From Bacillus sp. AFS073361 (GTDB lineage Bacteria > Bacillota > Bacilli > Bacillales > Cytobacillaceae), in contig NZ_NUZU01000031.1 in the NCBI RefSeq assembly GCF_002567005.1, positions 100,525 through 164,524 on the forward strand: 64,000 bases of DNA. Reading direction: 5' to 3'. Both the position numbers and the translations under genes were made by a program. How positions within the stretch are numbered: position 1 is the stretch's first letter; the number at the start of each line of letters is the position of its first letter. The notes under the pieces are model-generated. The model was given only the letters and a program-made list of their open reading frames with translations. It searched no databases and was not told where the DNA came from. Positions 34,653 through 43,910 of the stretch are shown here, piece after piece.

Positions 34653-36719
34653 TCACACAAGACCGCTAATGGTCAGAATCATATCTATCAGTTTGATTGC
34701 CAAGAAAGGCGCAATTACCCCACCCAGACCATAAATCAAAATATTTCTTTTAAGTAGCTTTCCAGCTGGCAATTCACGATATTTAACACCTTTTAATGAT
34801 AATGGGATTAAAAAGACAATGATTAACGCATTGTAAATGATCGCTGACAATATCGCGCTTGTTGTACTTGTAAATCCTAAAACATTTAGAGTGGTTAACT
34901 GTGGAAATATCCCTAAAAATAGAACTGGGATAATAGCAAAGTATTTTGCCACATCATTTGCCACACTAAATGTGGTCAAAGAGCCCCTTGTCATTAGAAG
35001 CTGTTTTCCGATTCTTACTATGTCGATCAACTTCGTAGGACTTGAATCTAAGTCAACCATATTTCCTGCTTCTTTCGCTGCTTGTGTACCAGTATTCATT
35101 GCTACTGCAACGTCTGCTTGCGCCAATGCAGGTGCATCATTAGTTCCATCACCCGTCATTGCTACTAAATGTCCCTTTGCTTGGTAATCTCTAATCAGTG
35201 CTAATTTAGCTTCTGGTGTAGCTTCTGCCAAGAAATCGTCTACACCAGCTTCTGCAGCAATAGCTGCAGCTGTCATCGGGTTATCACCTGTGATCATGAT
35301 GGTTTTGATACCCATTTTACGTAAGTCACCAAAACGTTCCTTTACACCGTTTTTAACAATGTCTTTTAGGTAAATAACACCTAACACTTTTGCGTTTTGA
35401 GCAACAACCAACGGTGTACCTCCAGCTCCTGCAACTTGTTTGACAATTTGATCACATTCAGATGGGTATTCCCCACCCTTTTGTAGAACATAGTTTTTAA
35501 TTGCATCCACAGCCCCTTTTCGGATTTCATTGCCAACAAAATCAACACCACTCATTCTTGTTTTTGCTGAGAATTCAATGAAGTTTGCATTTAATCGACT
35601 AAGATCTCGACCACGAATATCAAACTTTTCTTTTGCGAGAATAACGATACTTCTGCCTTCAGCTGTCTCATCTGCTAAGGAAGAGAGTTGAGCCGCATCA
35701 GCCAATTCTCTTTCTTCAACATTGCCCACTGGAATAAACTCGCTTGCTTGACGATTTCCTAGTGTAATTGTTCCTGTTTTATCTAATAAAAGAATATCCA
35801 CATCACCAGCAGCTTCAATCGCACGCCCACTCATTGCTAAAACATTCGCTTGATTGAGTCGGCTCATCCCTGCGATACCTATTGATGAAAGTAAGGCGCC
35901 GATTGTTGTAGGTGCAAGACAGACTAACAGAGCAATAACATTTGTGATTGAAATTGCAGTGCCTGAACCTGCTAAATTACTTACAAAGTTCGAAAATGGG
36001 AGCAGTGTAGCTGTTACAACAAGAAAAATAATCGTCAATGTAACCAAAAGAATTTGGAGTGCAATTTCATTTGGCGTTTTCTTTCTAGATGCACCTTCCA
36101 CCATAGCTATCATTTTATCAAGAAAGCTTTCACCAGCTTCCGCTGTCACTAGAATGATCAACCAATCTGAAACAACTGTTGTACCTCCTGTAACAGCACT
36201 TCTGTCTCCACCAGATTCACGAATGACAGGTGCAGACTCTCCAGTGATTGCACTCTCATCAACGGAAGCTGCTCCTTCAATTACCTCACCATCCATTGGA
36301 ATCTGATTACCAGCACTGACAAATACAAGATCACCTTTTTTCAATGTGTTGGATAATACTTCAGTGTACTCATCGATATTAGTAGCTGATTTTAACTTCT
36401 TTGCTTTTACTTCCTTTTTCGCACTGCGTAGACTATCCGCTTGCGCACGGCCACGGCCTTCTGCAATTGACTCTGCAAAATTTGCAAATAAAACTGTAAA
36501 CCATAAAATAAGCGCAATATCTAAGGTGTACCATGAATTCTCATCTTTGATCCCCATGAAAGAGAGAATGTATAGAAATGTTGTAAAGATTGCTCCAATA
36601 TATACCACCAACATGACAGGGTTTTTTAACTGTAGACGAGGTGATAGTTTTACGAAAGACTGACGCAATGCGTCATTAAAAATATTCTTGTCAATATGCT
36701 TTCCATTCATCGTTTTCAC
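34653..36719 (-). CDS. kdpB: KdpB catalytic P-type ATPase subunit
   Basis: 688 residues. It has [23 protein letters not shown] (actuator TGES), [24 protein letters not shown] in the membrane, [11 protein letters not shown] with the phosphorylated Asp, [28 protein letters not shown], and [17 protein letters not shown]. It hydrolyses ATP to power K+ uptake through KdpA. Tightly packed between kdpA (5 bp) and kdpC. Confidence 0.95.
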   Translation of the reverse strand: MKTMNGKHIDKNIFNDALRQSFVKLSPRLQLKNPVMLVVYIGAIFTTFLYILSFMGIKDENSWYTLDIALILWFTVLFANFAESIAEGRGRAQADSLRSAKKEVKAKKLKSATNIDEYTEVLSNTLKKGDLVFVSAGNQIPMDGEVIEGAASVDESAITGESAPVIRESGGDRSAVTGGTTVVSDWLIILVTAEAGESFLDKMIAMVEGASRKKTPNEIALQILLVTLTIIFLVVTATLLPFSNFVSNLAGSGTAISITNVIALLVCLAPTTIGALLSSIGIAGMSRLNQANVLAMSGRAIEAAGDVDILLLDKTGTITLGNRQASEFIPVGNVEERELADAAQLSSLADETAEGRSIVILAKEKFDIRGRDLSRLNANFIEFSAKTRMSGVDFVGNEIRKGAVDAIKNYVLQKGGEYPSECDQIVKQVAGAGGTPLVVAQNAKVLGVIYLKDIVKNGVKERFGDLRKMGIKTIMITGDNPMTAAAIAAEAGVDDFLAEATPEAKLALIRDYQAKGHLVAMTGDGTNDAPALAQADVAVAMNTGTQAAKEAGNMVDLDSSPTKLIDIVRIGKQLLMTRGSLTTFSVANDVAKYFAIIPVLFLGIFPQLTTLNVLGFTSTTSAILSAIIYNALIIVFLIPLSLKGVKYRELPAGKLLKRNILIYGLGGVIAPFLAIKLIDMILTISGLV

Positions 36720-36724
36720 CTCAA

Positions 36725-38407
36725 TTAATGTGTAAAATAATCTGCAATCGGGCCTAAGGCTAAAGCAGGTAAGAAACTGAGTGCTCCAATTAAAAGAATG
36801 ACTGAGACTAATAATCCAACAAACATCGTATTACCAGTTGATAAAGTTCCTTCACTTGCAGCAGTTGTTTTCTTACGAGCAAGGTTTTCTGCCAGATAAA
36901 GAATAGCTCCAATTGGAATAAAGCGAACCAATAACATCACAATTCCACCAATAACGTTTGTGAAAATTGTATTGGCAGTGAACCCACCAAATGCGCTTCC
37001 ATTGTTATTTGCCATCGAAGAAAAATTATAAAGGATTTCTGAAAATCCGTGTGCTCCAGAATTGTTAAGCCATGACGAAGCAGCAGGCATTGAAACTGCA
37101 AGTGCTGTACTTAATAGTGTTAATAGTGGTGGTGTAAGAACTATTAGACAAACCATCTTCATATCAAACGGTTCAATTTTCTTTCCTAAATATTCAGGGG
37201 TTCGCCCAACCATCAATCCTGCGATGAAGACAGTCAACATGACGAACGCCAACATACCGTAAAGCCCGCTTCCTACACCACCAAAGATTATTTCCCCTAA
37301 TTGCATAAGGAACATAAGAACCATGCCAGCAAGTGGGGTAAAACTGTCATGCATGGCATTCACAGATCCATTTGAAGCAGCAGTTGTTGCTGTACCCCAT
37401 AAGGCTGAAGCACCTACACCATGAATGACTTCTTTTCCTTCTATACTTCCTGAAGTTGCTACTCCAGGAAAAGCTGGTGCAGCAAATTGCTCACTCATGG
37501 TTACTGCTACGATTGATACCACAAATAGAATCAGCATGGTGATGTATAGTGATCTACCTTGTTTGCTATCATTTACTGCTTTCCCAAATGAAACACAAAG
37601 TGCAGCTGGGATAATTAAAATAGAAAGCACTTGAATAAAGTCGGAGAACGATGTTGGATTTTCTAATGGAAAAGCTGAGTTCATTCCAAAAAATCCACCA
37701 CCGTTTGTACCTAGTTGTTTTATTGCAATCTGACTTGCAGCAGGTCCTAATGGAATAATTTGATTTACACCATTCTCCACCATCGAAACAACTTTATAAT
37801 GGTCAAACGTTTGCACCACACCTTGTGAAGCAATAAGTAGTGCCACAACTAGCGATAAAGGAATCAAAACATATAGTGTTATTCTCGTGATATCTACCCA
37901 GTAGTTACCGATCTTTTGTTCTTTTTTTAGAATAAAACCTCGTATCAGTGCGAATAAAACAGCGATACCTGTTGCCGCTGAAACAAAATTTTGAACTGTT
38001 AGTCCAATAGACTGGGTCAAATAAGATAGAGTGCTCTCGCCAGAGTAGGCTTGCCAATTCGTGTTAGAAACAAAACTTGCTGCTGTATTCCACGCTAGAT
38101 GCCAACTTGTTCCCTTCATCCCTTCAGGATTTAAAGGAAGGAAACCTTGAATCATTTGTAATCCCCAAAGAAAGATCAGCCCTATTGTGCTAAAGGTCAT
38201 AACAGCAACTATATATTGTTTTGCTCCCATGCCTTCTACATTACAACTACCGATGATTTTATAAACACATTTCTCTACTGGCGATATAATTTTGGTTAAA
38301 AATACTTTTTGACCAGTCATTACCTTATAAATATAAACACCTATTGGAATCGATAATCCGACTAAAACAACAATGAAAAAAGCATCTTGTAAAATAATAT
38401 TGTTCAT
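36725..38407 (-). CDS. kdpA: KdpA potassium channel-like subunit
   Basis: 560 residues, ten membrane helices, the K+-translocating subunit. The fourfold selectivity-filter pattern is visible, with [25 protein letters not shown] in the first pore loop and [26 protein letters not shown] in another. It starts at ATG 38407, overlapping the stop of kdpF by ATGA. The complex is a high-affinity importer induced at low external K+. Confidence 0.95.
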   Translation of the reverse strand: MNNIILQDAFFIVVLVGLSIPIGVYIYKVMTGQKVFLTKIISPVEKCVYKIIGSCNVEGMGAKQYIVAVMTFSTIGLIFLWGLQMIQGFLPLNPEGMKGTSWHLAWNTAASFVSNTNWQAYSGESTLSYLTQSIGLTVQNFVSAATGIAVLFALIRGFILKKEQKIGNYWVDITRITLYVLIPLSLVVALLIASQGVVQTFDHYKVVSMVENGVNQIIPLGPAASQIAIKQLGTNGGGFFGMNSAFPLENPTSFSDFIQVLSILIIPAALCVSFGKAVNDSKQGRSLYITMLILFVVSIVAVTMSEQFAAPAFPGVATSGSIEGKEVIHGVGASALWGTATTAASNGSVNAMHDSFTPLAGMVLMFLMQLGEIIFGGVGSGLYGMLAFVMLTVFIAGLMVGRTPEYLGKKIEPFDMKMVCLIVLTPPLLTLLSTALAVSMPAASSWLNNSGAHGFSEILYNFSSMANNNGSAFGGFTANTIFTNVIGGIVMLLVRFIPIGAILYLAENLARKKTTAASEGTLSTGNTMFVGLLVSVILLIGALSFLPALALGPIADYFTH

Positions 38408-38493
38408 AAATTTTCACCCTTAAATAAGACGTACAACAAGTAAACAAATAACGACAGACCTACTATTCCAGCGAAAAGTAAAACGGCATTCAC
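38404..38493 (-). CDS. kdpF: KdpF small membrane subunit
   Basis: A 29-residue single-helix protein (begins [15 protein letters not shown], ends [10 protein letters not shown]) starting at GTG 38493 with GGAGAG 8 bases upstream. Its TGA overlaps the kdpA ATG. Size, sequence style and position directly before kdpA identify it as KdpF, which stabilises the KdpABC complex. Confidence 0.85.
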   Translation of the reverse strand: MNAVLLFAGIVGLSLFVYLLYVLFKGENL

Positions 38494-38575
38494 CTTTACA
38501 ACTCTCCTTTCCAATTTTTTTCAACGTCACTAAATCGTCAGAAAATGAATCAATTTTCCTTCTTGAAATGATTTT

Positions 38576-38637
38576 ATTAAATTTGGAATAAAGATAGTGT
38601 TCAAATACTGGAGGATGGTGTAAAGATTCTGTTAAGA
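38576..38637 (-). promoter_or_regulatory. kdp promoter with KdpE-like direct repeat
   Basis: Minus strand: TTGAAC (38605-38600), 18 bases, TTTAAT (38581-38576). Upstream is TCTTAACAGAA-TCTTTACACC (38637-38618), an 11-bp-period direct repeat typical of OmpR/KdpE-class sites. No c-di-AMP riboswitch motif is present here, unlike kimA. Confidence 0.5.
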
Positions 38638-38695
38638 CTTGATAATAAAATTAATAAGTTCACACAATTTTTTATTCAAGCAACCTATTATGAAT

Positions 38696-38726
38696 GAAAA
38701 AAAACCAGTAGGGTATTCTCTACTGG
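38696..38726 (-). terminator. Hairpin with T8 on the minus strand
   Basis: CCAGTAG / CTACTGG stem (38705-38711, 38720-38726). On the minus strand it ends in T8. No minus-strand gene ends here now, so it may be left from a lost gene or insulate kdp from upstream transcription. Confidence 0.6.
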
Positions 38727-38772
38727 GTTAACGACTATCTAGCCACCACAAAAGCGGTTTTGTTCAGTTTAT

Positions 38773-39014
38773 GAAATTGGAATTGCAACTGCTTTAATGA
38801 AAGAATTAATCGCTATTCCAAGGAAAGAGAGTATATGACTTTAATTGCTGGAATTGATGCAGCTAATGAAAAAAGTATTGCTATGCATAAAAACTTTGGC
38901 TTTGTTTCTTCAGGTACAATAAAAAAGGCGGGTTTTAAATTACTTAAAAAAATGCATATACACGAAAATTGTGGTCCCTTCATTTTAATAAAAAAACTTT
39001 ATAATAAAAAGTAA
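38773..39014 (+). pseudogene. GNAT acetyltransferase remnant
   Basis: EIGIATALMKELIAIPRK is followed after a frameshift near 38835 by MTLIAGIDAANEKSIAMHKNFGFVSSGTIKKAGFK, the closing half of a phosphinothricin-type GNAT. The N-terminus is missing. It abuts copy 2 of the 375-bp repeat. Confidence 0.7.
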
Positions 39015-39048
39015 AAACGTTTACAAATAATTGTGGTAATCGCTTACA
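39012..39048 (+). promoter_or_regulatory. Tandem cre-like boxes, copy 2
   Basis: TAAAAACGTTTACA (39012-39025), one mismatch to the cre consensus but more symmetric than copy 1, and GGTAATCGCTTACA (39035-39048), identical to copy 1. The spacing is conserved. Confidence 0.5.
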
Positions 39049-39095
39049 AAATTATATATAATTATATTAAAATTACAACTTGTGAGGTGAAATAC

Positions 39096-39269
39096 ATGAA
39101 AGAATATATTTTTCTTCTGGAAGAACCTGTTGGTACAAGAGAAATTAAGATTTTAGCATCAGGTATGATGGATGCCTTCAAAAAGGCAAAGGAATTTCGA
39201 AAAAATATTGTCCAAGATACGAAATCAAAGGTCAATATGATGCTAAAAGGTGTTAGATATACGGATTAA
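39096..39269 (+). CDS. 57-residue conserved small protein, copy 2
   Basis: Encodes exactly the same 57 residues as 26811-26984. Six codons differ between the copies, all synonymous. The start ATG 39096 follows GTGAGGTGA. Promoter, cre-like boxes and terminator hairpin are duplicated with it. Function unknown; the selection signature argues strongly that it is a real protein. Confidence 0.75.
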   Translation: MKEYIFLLEEPVGTREIKILASGMMDAFKKAKEFRKNIVQDTKSKVNMMLKGVRYTD

Positions 39270-39342
39270 CCTTAAAATAAAAATATATTGAAAGGAACAA
39301 TCCTAAACTATATGTTCTTATTAAGATTAATAGTAGACAAAT

Positions 39343-39385
39343 AAAGGAGAACACATTCGCAGATTAACGAATTGTGTTCTCCTTT
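39343..39385. repeat. Repeated terminator-like hairpin, copy D
   Basis: AAAGGAGAACACATTCG and CGAATTGTGTTCTCCTTT. It lies between the 57-residue gene and the convergent MFS gene. Confidence 0.85.
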
Positions 39386-39395
39386 TAATTTATAT

Positions 39396-40637
39396 TTAGA
39401 TACTTGGTTTCTTTACTGAGCACTGGTCACCCGATAGTCGGATCCCTAGCGAAGCTTTTCGTACCAACACAAAGTAGGAAAGGAAAGCCAGAATACTTGA
39501 GCCCAAGATGATGACACCCATAGGAACACCTGTATACGCCCCTGCTATTCCCACTAGTGGAGCACTTAACGAGCCAAGTACAAATGGCAATACACCTAAT
39601 AAGGCAGAGGCACTTCCCGCGATATGACCTTGCGTTTCAATCGCTAAAGTAAATGACGTGGTGCCAATCATACTGATGGAAGATATAAAAAAGAAAATCG
39701 GAATGACAACGGCGAAAAGTGGTGCATTTAATAGTAAAGCGATGAGTAAAACGGCACCTGCTATATTAGCGATGACTAACCCTATTTTTAAGAAGGTCCG
39801 CTCCGGAATGATGTCTGCAAAGCGGCCAACCAGCTGACTTCCAATAATTAACGCTATTCCATTGGTCCCAAATAATAAACTAAATTGCTGCGGTGTGACT
39901 TGATAAATATTCTGATAAACAAACGGAATGCCAGATACATAGGCAAAGATACCTGCCGTAGTAAAAGCTTGAGTGAGTGCGTATCCCATAAATGTTCGAT
40001 CTCTGAATAATGAACTGAAGTTGCTCATGATTTGTGGCAAATTGCTTGGAACACGGTTTTCATCTGGCAAAGTTTCTTCTAATTTGAGTGTAACCGTGAA
40101 AAGCAGCACTGCACCAATACAGGCCAAAGCAACAAAAACCCCATGCCAATTGGTAAACGTGAGAATTCCGCCTCCAACAATCGGGGCTACGATTGGCCCG
40201 AGGTTCCCCACTAACACCATCAGCGTAAAGAACTTGGTCAGTTCCTTTCCACTAAAAAGATCTCTGACAATCGCTTTTGAAATCACAAGTCCTCCAGCAG
40301 CAGCAAAGCCCTGGACTAGACGGGCAATGATAAGGAAATAGATATTAGGCGCAAACGCACATGTGATAGAAGCCAGTAAGTACAAGGTGATAAAGATGAG
40401 CAAGGGTTGCCTGCGGCCTTTCACATCACTCATTGGACCAATAACTAATTGCCCTAGTCCGAGGCCTAATAAACAGGAGGTTAAACTAATTTGTACAAGT
40501 GAAGCCGTCGTATCAAAATCTTTTACAATCGTTGGAAAAGACGGTAAATACGTATCAATTGTAAAAGGCCCTAACAGTCCAAGTGATCCTAAGAGGATGG
40601 CAAGCTGTATTCGTTTCTTTCCAGTAAGTTTATTCAA
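39396..40637 (-). CDS. Bcr/CflA-family multidrug MFS transporter
   Basis: 413 residues, 12 helices. The opening LLGSLGLLGPFTIDTYLPSFPTIVKDF and the motif A GPMSDVKGRRQPLL are hallmarks of the Bcr/CflA drug-resistance group (bicyclomycin, chloramphenicol and similar compounds). ARLVQGFAAAGGLVISKAIVRDLF is the antiporter motif C region. It exports drugs by proton antiport; the natural substrate is not readable. Single gene ending at hairpin D. Confidence 0.85.
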   Translation of the reverse strand: MNKLTGKKRIQLAILLGSLGLLGPFTIDTYLPSFPTIVKDFDTTASLVQISLTSCLLGLGLGQLVIGPMSDVKGRRQPLLIFITLYLLASITCAFAPNIYFLIIARLVQGFAAAGGLVISKAIVRDLFSGKELTKFFTLMVLVGNLGPIVAPIVGGGILTFTNWHGVFVALACIGAVLLFTVTLKLEETLPDENRVPSNLPQIMSNFSSLFRDRTFMGYALTQAFTTAGIFAYVSGIPFVYQNIYQVTPQQFSLLFGTNGIALIIGSQLVGRFADIIPERTFLKIGLVIANIAGAVLLIALLLNAPLFAVVIPIFFFISSISMIGTTSFTLAIETQGHIAGSASALLGVLPFVLGSLSAPLVGIAGAYTGVPMGVIILGSSILAFLSYFVLVRKASLGIRLSGDQCSVKKPSI

Positions 40638-40856
40638 TTTCCATCGCCTTTCTATATAAATCGTATTGTTTACATTTATTTCGATATCCTAAATTAATAA
40701 ATTTTATTATAACCTGAACCTTGCTCAAGCGTAAACAAATATAATTAGGGGAAGCGGTTCCATTTTTTCGGGACTTGGGTGAACGTGGGTTCTCTTCAGT
40801 TTTTGAGATATTTTAAGATGTTTTGTCCTTAATCGAGTAACTAGCAAAAGTAAATT

Positions 40857-41040
40857 AAGCGGAGATTTTCCGGTTAAATGCAGATTGGAGCTCGTTTCGG
40901 GGAAAATAAGGGGAGGATTTCCGCTTATGCAAAGCAAAATCCTCCATTTTTGAATTTTTCGAGAAAATAGGCGGAATTTCTCCTTCTATTTTCGTCTTTT
41001 TTATTAATAATTACGAATTAGGCGGAATTTCTCCGTCTAT
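40857..41040. repeat. Array of four short palindromes, cluster 1
   Basis: Elements of the form GCGGA-A/T-rich-TCCG at about 40857-40875, 40910-40927 (reversed), 40969-40988 and 41020-41040. Centres are about 52, 60 and 51 bp apart. The intervening sequences are unique. The same four-element rhythm recurs at 52248-52431. The rest of the 40638-41114 gap shows nothing. Confidence 0.65.
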
Positions 41041-41114
41041 CTATCAGCTCGGCTGCTTCACCTGATCCCACAACCGATATGTGCAACCCCTTAAATATAA
41101 AGGAAGTTTTTTCC

Positions 41115-41777
41115 TTACAGGACAGTTTTTTCTCCCAACGATTCTTTCAAGAAAGTGGTTAAATAATCGACATTGGTTATTTTCTTGTTACATTCTGAGC
41201 TTTCAAAGCAGATATAATTTCCGATCGCTTTATAGTAATCAGGGTTTTTTGCCTTTTTCGCTTTGGTAACGGTGGAGATAAAGGCAACCTGACCAAATCG
41301 ATTACAGAAGGAACAGATATTATCCTTAGGAACCAAGCTATATTTGCATTCTATTCCAACCAGCTTCTCCTCTACCTCAAACACAATAAACTTCTTATTT
41401 GTGCTGATATCTACCCAACTTAAATAAGACAGCTGATCTAGATTCATTTTGTCTAGGTCAGGAAGCCTTAATTTTTTATTTTTGGGAAACATTTTTTTCA
41501 ATTGTGCCTCAGAAATCTTTGGAAATGGTAACAGATAGTCCTGAAGCTTCTTCATGTATTTGTCATATTCCTGGTCGGTTTTAAGCGCAGATAGATCTAA
41601 CATCACCTTTTGCTCGTTCGATGCATTTGGAAATAGTTCGATGATTTTCATGTTTGCTAAATCCTTTACAGCCTGGATTACATTTGGGGCCGCATTCTTT
41701 TTGTAGCTATCTTTAATCAGGGCTACCTGATTTTGAATAAAATTAAATTCCGCATTTTTAATATACTTTTCGGTCAT
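41115..41777 (-). CDS. FusB/FusC-type EF-G-binding protein
   Basis: 220 residues. An N-terminal helical bundle (FNFIQNQVALIKDSY ... VIQAVKDLANMKIIELFP) is followed by a C-terminal zinc-binding domain with CSFCNRFG and CFESSECNKKITN. This is the architecture of FusB, FusC and Bacillus Fbp, which bind EF-G on the ribosome, speed its release and protect against fusidic acid. All four zinc Cys are present. Start ATG 41777 behind GGAGGGG. A chromosomal Fbp-like role is as likely as dedicated resistance. Confidence 0.85.
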   Translation of the reverse strand: MTEKYIKNAEFNFIQNQVALIKDSYKKNAAPNVIQAVKDLANMKIIELFPNASNEQKVMLDLSALKTDQEYDKYMKKLQDYLLPFPKISEAQLKKMFPKNKKLRLPDLDKMNLDQLSYLSWVDISTNKKFIVFEVEEKLVGIECKYSLVPKDNICSFCNRFGQVAFISTVTKAKKAKNPDYYKAIGNYICFESSECNKKITNVDYLTTFLKESLGEKTVL

Positions 41778-41859
41778 ATGTTTCCCCTCCTTCCATTTAT
41801 TTTAAAGAATAACGCTGAATGGGAAAATGTAAAATTCAACTTAGAAATATTCTTTACAT

Positions 41860-41890
41860 AAAAAAGCACGGACAAAATCACCCGTGCTTT
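41860..41890 (-). terminator. Terminator overlapping the CD3324-like gene end
   Basis: AAAGCACGG / CCGTGCTTT stem, T6 on the minus strand; the left arm includes the last codons of the gene. Confidence 0.8.
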
Positions 41891-42147
41891 GTGTAGACTA
41901 TTTTTTTGATGGTTTCAATTGAAAGGAAATATTCATCTGCTAAATCCTGTATACTTGTTCCGCTCATAAAGGCGCTTTTTATATTAGAATTGCGCTGATC
42001 AAGGATCTTTCGACCACCGCTAAGGGTACCCCATTTACGAAAAGTCGTTTCAGGTTTCGGGATATAAATCGTTTCCCCTTGTACATATTTTTGAATTTCT
42101 TTAATAAGATTATCTGGTAAAATGTTGCTTGCATTTACATATTTCAA
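41878..42147 (-). CDS. CD3324-like helix-turn-helix protein
   Basis: 89 residues. MKYVNASNILPDNLIKEIQKYVQGETIYIPKP is the highly conserved start of the small CD3324 family, and the C-terminal GTSIQDLADEYFLSIETIKKIVYTK is a helix-turn-helix related to Mor/C-type activators. It is a probable DNA-binding regulator of unknown target. Start ATG 42147 with GGAG upstream. Confidence 0.8.
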   Translation of the reverse strand: MKYVNASNILPDNLIKEIQKYVQGETIYIPKPETTFRKWGTLSGGRKILDQRNSNIKSAFMSGTSIQDLADEYFLSIETIKKIVYTKHG

Positions 42148-42298
42148 GACTCCCAGCTCCTTATTTATGAATCGATTAAATAAGGTGCAAAGCCAGGTGA
42201 TGAAATAGGCGATATGATATTAATTTAGTTATGCCCCACGCAAAGTATCGCCGTTTCCATAGTAGGCTTTGCATGAGTGGCAGAAGTACCAGACAATC

Positions 42299-42378
42299 TC
42301 GAAGGATTCTCCAACGTGTAGCACCCCCTTCTTGAAACCATTATAACAATACCATTGGGGTGATGGGGATTAATTTTG
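42299..42378. repeat. 80-bp dispersed element, copy 1
   Basis: Shares CGAAGGATTCTCCAACGT, a C-tract, CCTTCTT and a tail ending near GGTGATGGGGATTA with 52067-52146. On the minus strand it looks like a ribosome site plus the first codons (TTGGAGAATCC...) of a gene. No intact gene follows here. Confidence 0.55.
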
Positions 42379-42396
42379 TTAAAAGTTTTGCAAAAA

Positions 42397-42771
42397 CTAT
42401 TGTGCCTTATTGTAAACAATTGAAAATCTCTTTTCACCCAGCCACTTTTCTCCTTTGTAGTCCATTGTAATGGCAGCCGTATAGTCCCCTTCCATTTCAA
42501 ATTTAGCTTGTCCAACATACACACCATTCCCTGTTTCCTGCATGTTCATAGAAATATCTCCATGACTCATCCCCTGCATATCCAAATCTACGCTTACCTT
42601 TGCGCCTTCCACTGGGTTACCTTCCCGATCTAAAATCTTCATTTGAATGGGAGTAGCTTGATCGGGTGTAAATGATTTGGGAGTAGATAGCTTGATTTCA
42701 AAATTATTTGCACTGCAGCCTGTAATTAGAATTAATATGAAACTAATAAGTAAACTCGTAAACTTGTTCAA
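42397..42771 (-). CDS. FixH/YtkA-like lipoprotein
   Basis: 124 residues. The signal ends in LILITGC with the lipid-accepting Cys at about residue 19. The mature part is a YtkA/FixH-like beta-sandwich (STPKSFTPDQATPIQMKILDREGNPVEGAKVSVDLDMQGMSHGDISMNM...GVYVGQAKFEMEGDYTAAI). Met and His residues in MQGMSHGDISMNMQ could bind copper, as proposed for some relatives. Outer face of the membrane; role unproven. Confidence 0.8.
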   Translation of the reverse strand: MNKFTSLLISFILILITGCSANNFEIKLSTPKSFTPDQATPIQMKILDREGNPVEGAKVSVDLDMQGMSHGDISMNMQETGNGVYVGQAKFEMEGDYTAAITMDYKGEKWLGEKRFSIVYNKAQ

Positions 42772-43145
42772 AACGCTCTATCCTTTCTATATTTCATCTT
42801 ATTGAGACATACATACAATCTATACGACAAAAACATACCATTATTTAACTCAAAAGTTTACTATTTTTTTTTAATTTTTACCTCTATTACTTCTTCAAGT
42901 GGGTATGACTACAACCTGAAATAAAAAAATGATTGCAGCATGCAGATACATTGGCGGCTGCGATCCCCTTTTCTTAAACAATCTAGGTCATACACCCAAC
43001 CCAAGTTTTGACATTGAGCATAATCTGGTTATACGTCTAGATCACTATCGAATATATATTCCATTTTCCGTAGAAAAACCAGCAGCCATTAACTCTTGAT
43101 TCCCGACAATCGTTAAGAAAAACAAAACTATGAGGAGAGAAAATT
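42772..43145. other. Gene-free stretch
   Basis: 374 bp between the divergent lipoprotein and Pro-rich genes. AT-rich near 42840-42890. I see no open frame with a ribosome site, no terminator and no clear promoter consensus beyond the AGGAGAG site just before 43146. Confidence 0.4.
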
Positions 43146-43589
43146 GTGAATCCATATAATATTGAACATTATATTGCTTATCCAACAGATGAAAGGATTT
43201 ATCCAGGCTATGGACTGGGTGGACCAGGCTCAGGTTATGGTTTTTATCCTGGTTTGGGATTTGGTGAACCTGGACTAGGTTTATGGTTCTATCCAGGCTA
43301 TGGGTTAGGTGGACCAGGTTCAGGATTTGGTTATTTTTCTGGTCTCGGTTTTGGAGCACCTGGCATTCCACATCCATACCCACCATACCCAGTACATCTT
43401 CCTGCTTATCCGCACCCACCACAAGGAGTGCAACTTCCTGCTTATCCGCACCCACCACAAGGAGTGCAACTTCCTGCTCAGCCGCACCCACCACAAGGAG
43501 TGCAGCTTCCTGCTCAGCCGCATCCACCTCAGGGAGTGCAGCTTCCTGCTCAGCCACACCCACCTCAGGGAGTGCAGCTTCCTGCTTAG
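43146..43589 (+). CDS. Gly/Pro-rich repeat protein (coat-like), interrupted by TAG
   Basis: GTG start at 43146, AGGAGAG 6 bases upstream. The first 75 residues are Gly/Tyr/Phe-rich (PGYGLGGPGSG twice); then come 12-residue repeats (A.PHPPQGVQLP), five before the stop. The TAG at 43587-43589 stands exactly where the repeat has CAG (Gln). The frame then continues with two more units to a TAA at 43653-43655. So a single C-to-T change cut the last 22 codons of a roughly 169-residue protein. The style fits spore coat, exosporium or other surface repeat proteins. Repeats make copy-number slippage likely. Confidence 0.65.
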   Translation: MNPYNIEHYIAYPTDERIYPGYGLGGPGSGYGFYPGLGFGEPGLGLWFYPGYGLGGPGSGFGYFSGLGFGAPGIPHPYPPYPVHLPAYPHPPQGVQLPAYPHPPQGVQLPAQPHPPQGVQLPAQPHPPQGVQLPAQPHPPQGVQLPA

Positions 43590-43652
43590 CCACACCCACC
43601 TCAGGGAGTGCAGCTTCCTGCTCAGCCACACCCTCCTCAGGCAACACTGTAT
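43365..43652 (+). repeat. Tandem 36-bp repeats (12 codons)
   Basis: About seven units of CCGCACCCACCACAAGGAGT and TGCAACTTCCTGCT(CAG/TAT), with CAG turned to TAG in one junction. Units become more alike toward the 3-prime end. Confidence 0.85.
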
Positions 43653-43668
43653 TAACCCCCTTAATACT

Positions 43669-43710
43669 AGAAGACGAATTCCAACTATTTATAGGATTCG
43701 CCTTCTTTTT
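43669..43710 (+). terminator. Terminator of the repeat gene
   Basis: AGAAGACGAATTCC / GGATTCGCCTTCT stem with T6 after it. It lies 13 bp past the downstream TAA (43655), not the TAG, supporting the longer frame as ancestral. Confidence 0.8.
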
Positions 43711-43910
43711 TATTGTCTAGATCTTGTTTTTTTGTTTGTCAACAGCCCCTTAAGTGAATCTCCCTAGTGTGTTATGGACAAAAGTAAGCGAACACACAAA
43801 TTAAAACAAGGCTTTTCCCATTGGAACAAGGATCCCAGTTATCCAATAAAATGATACTAGCTTGCAGTTCGTTTTTTGTGGATCGTCTCAAAAAAGGGAG
43901 CGGATAAAAA

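Larger units (their letters stand above)
39009..39385 (+). repeat. 375-bp direct repeat, copy 2 (right border of the cad/kdp island)
   Basis: Same content and orientation as copy 1 (26723-27097): cre-like boxes, promoter, 57-codon gene, hairpin D. The copies are 12.3 kb apart. Homologous recombination between them would delete cadCA, the TatA-tail gene and the whole kdp cluster. Confidence 0.9.

Noticed and set aside
38500..38720. c-di-AMP riboswitch upstream of kdp
   Set aside because: None of the conserved ydaO motifs found before kimA occur here.
40857..41040. CRISPR array
   Set aside because: Repeats are short, degenerate palindromes, only four per cluster, one reversed, with no cas genes nearby.
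42225..42527. 100-codon minus-strand frame
   Set aside because: It overlaps the FixH-like lipoprotein gene in another frame and lacks a ribosome site; only its 3-prime part lies in the dispersed element.
43045..43647. 200-codon minus-strand repeat frame
   Set aside because: Mirror image of the 36-bp repeats of the Pro-rich gene, which has the ribosome site, the terminator and a coat-like composition.
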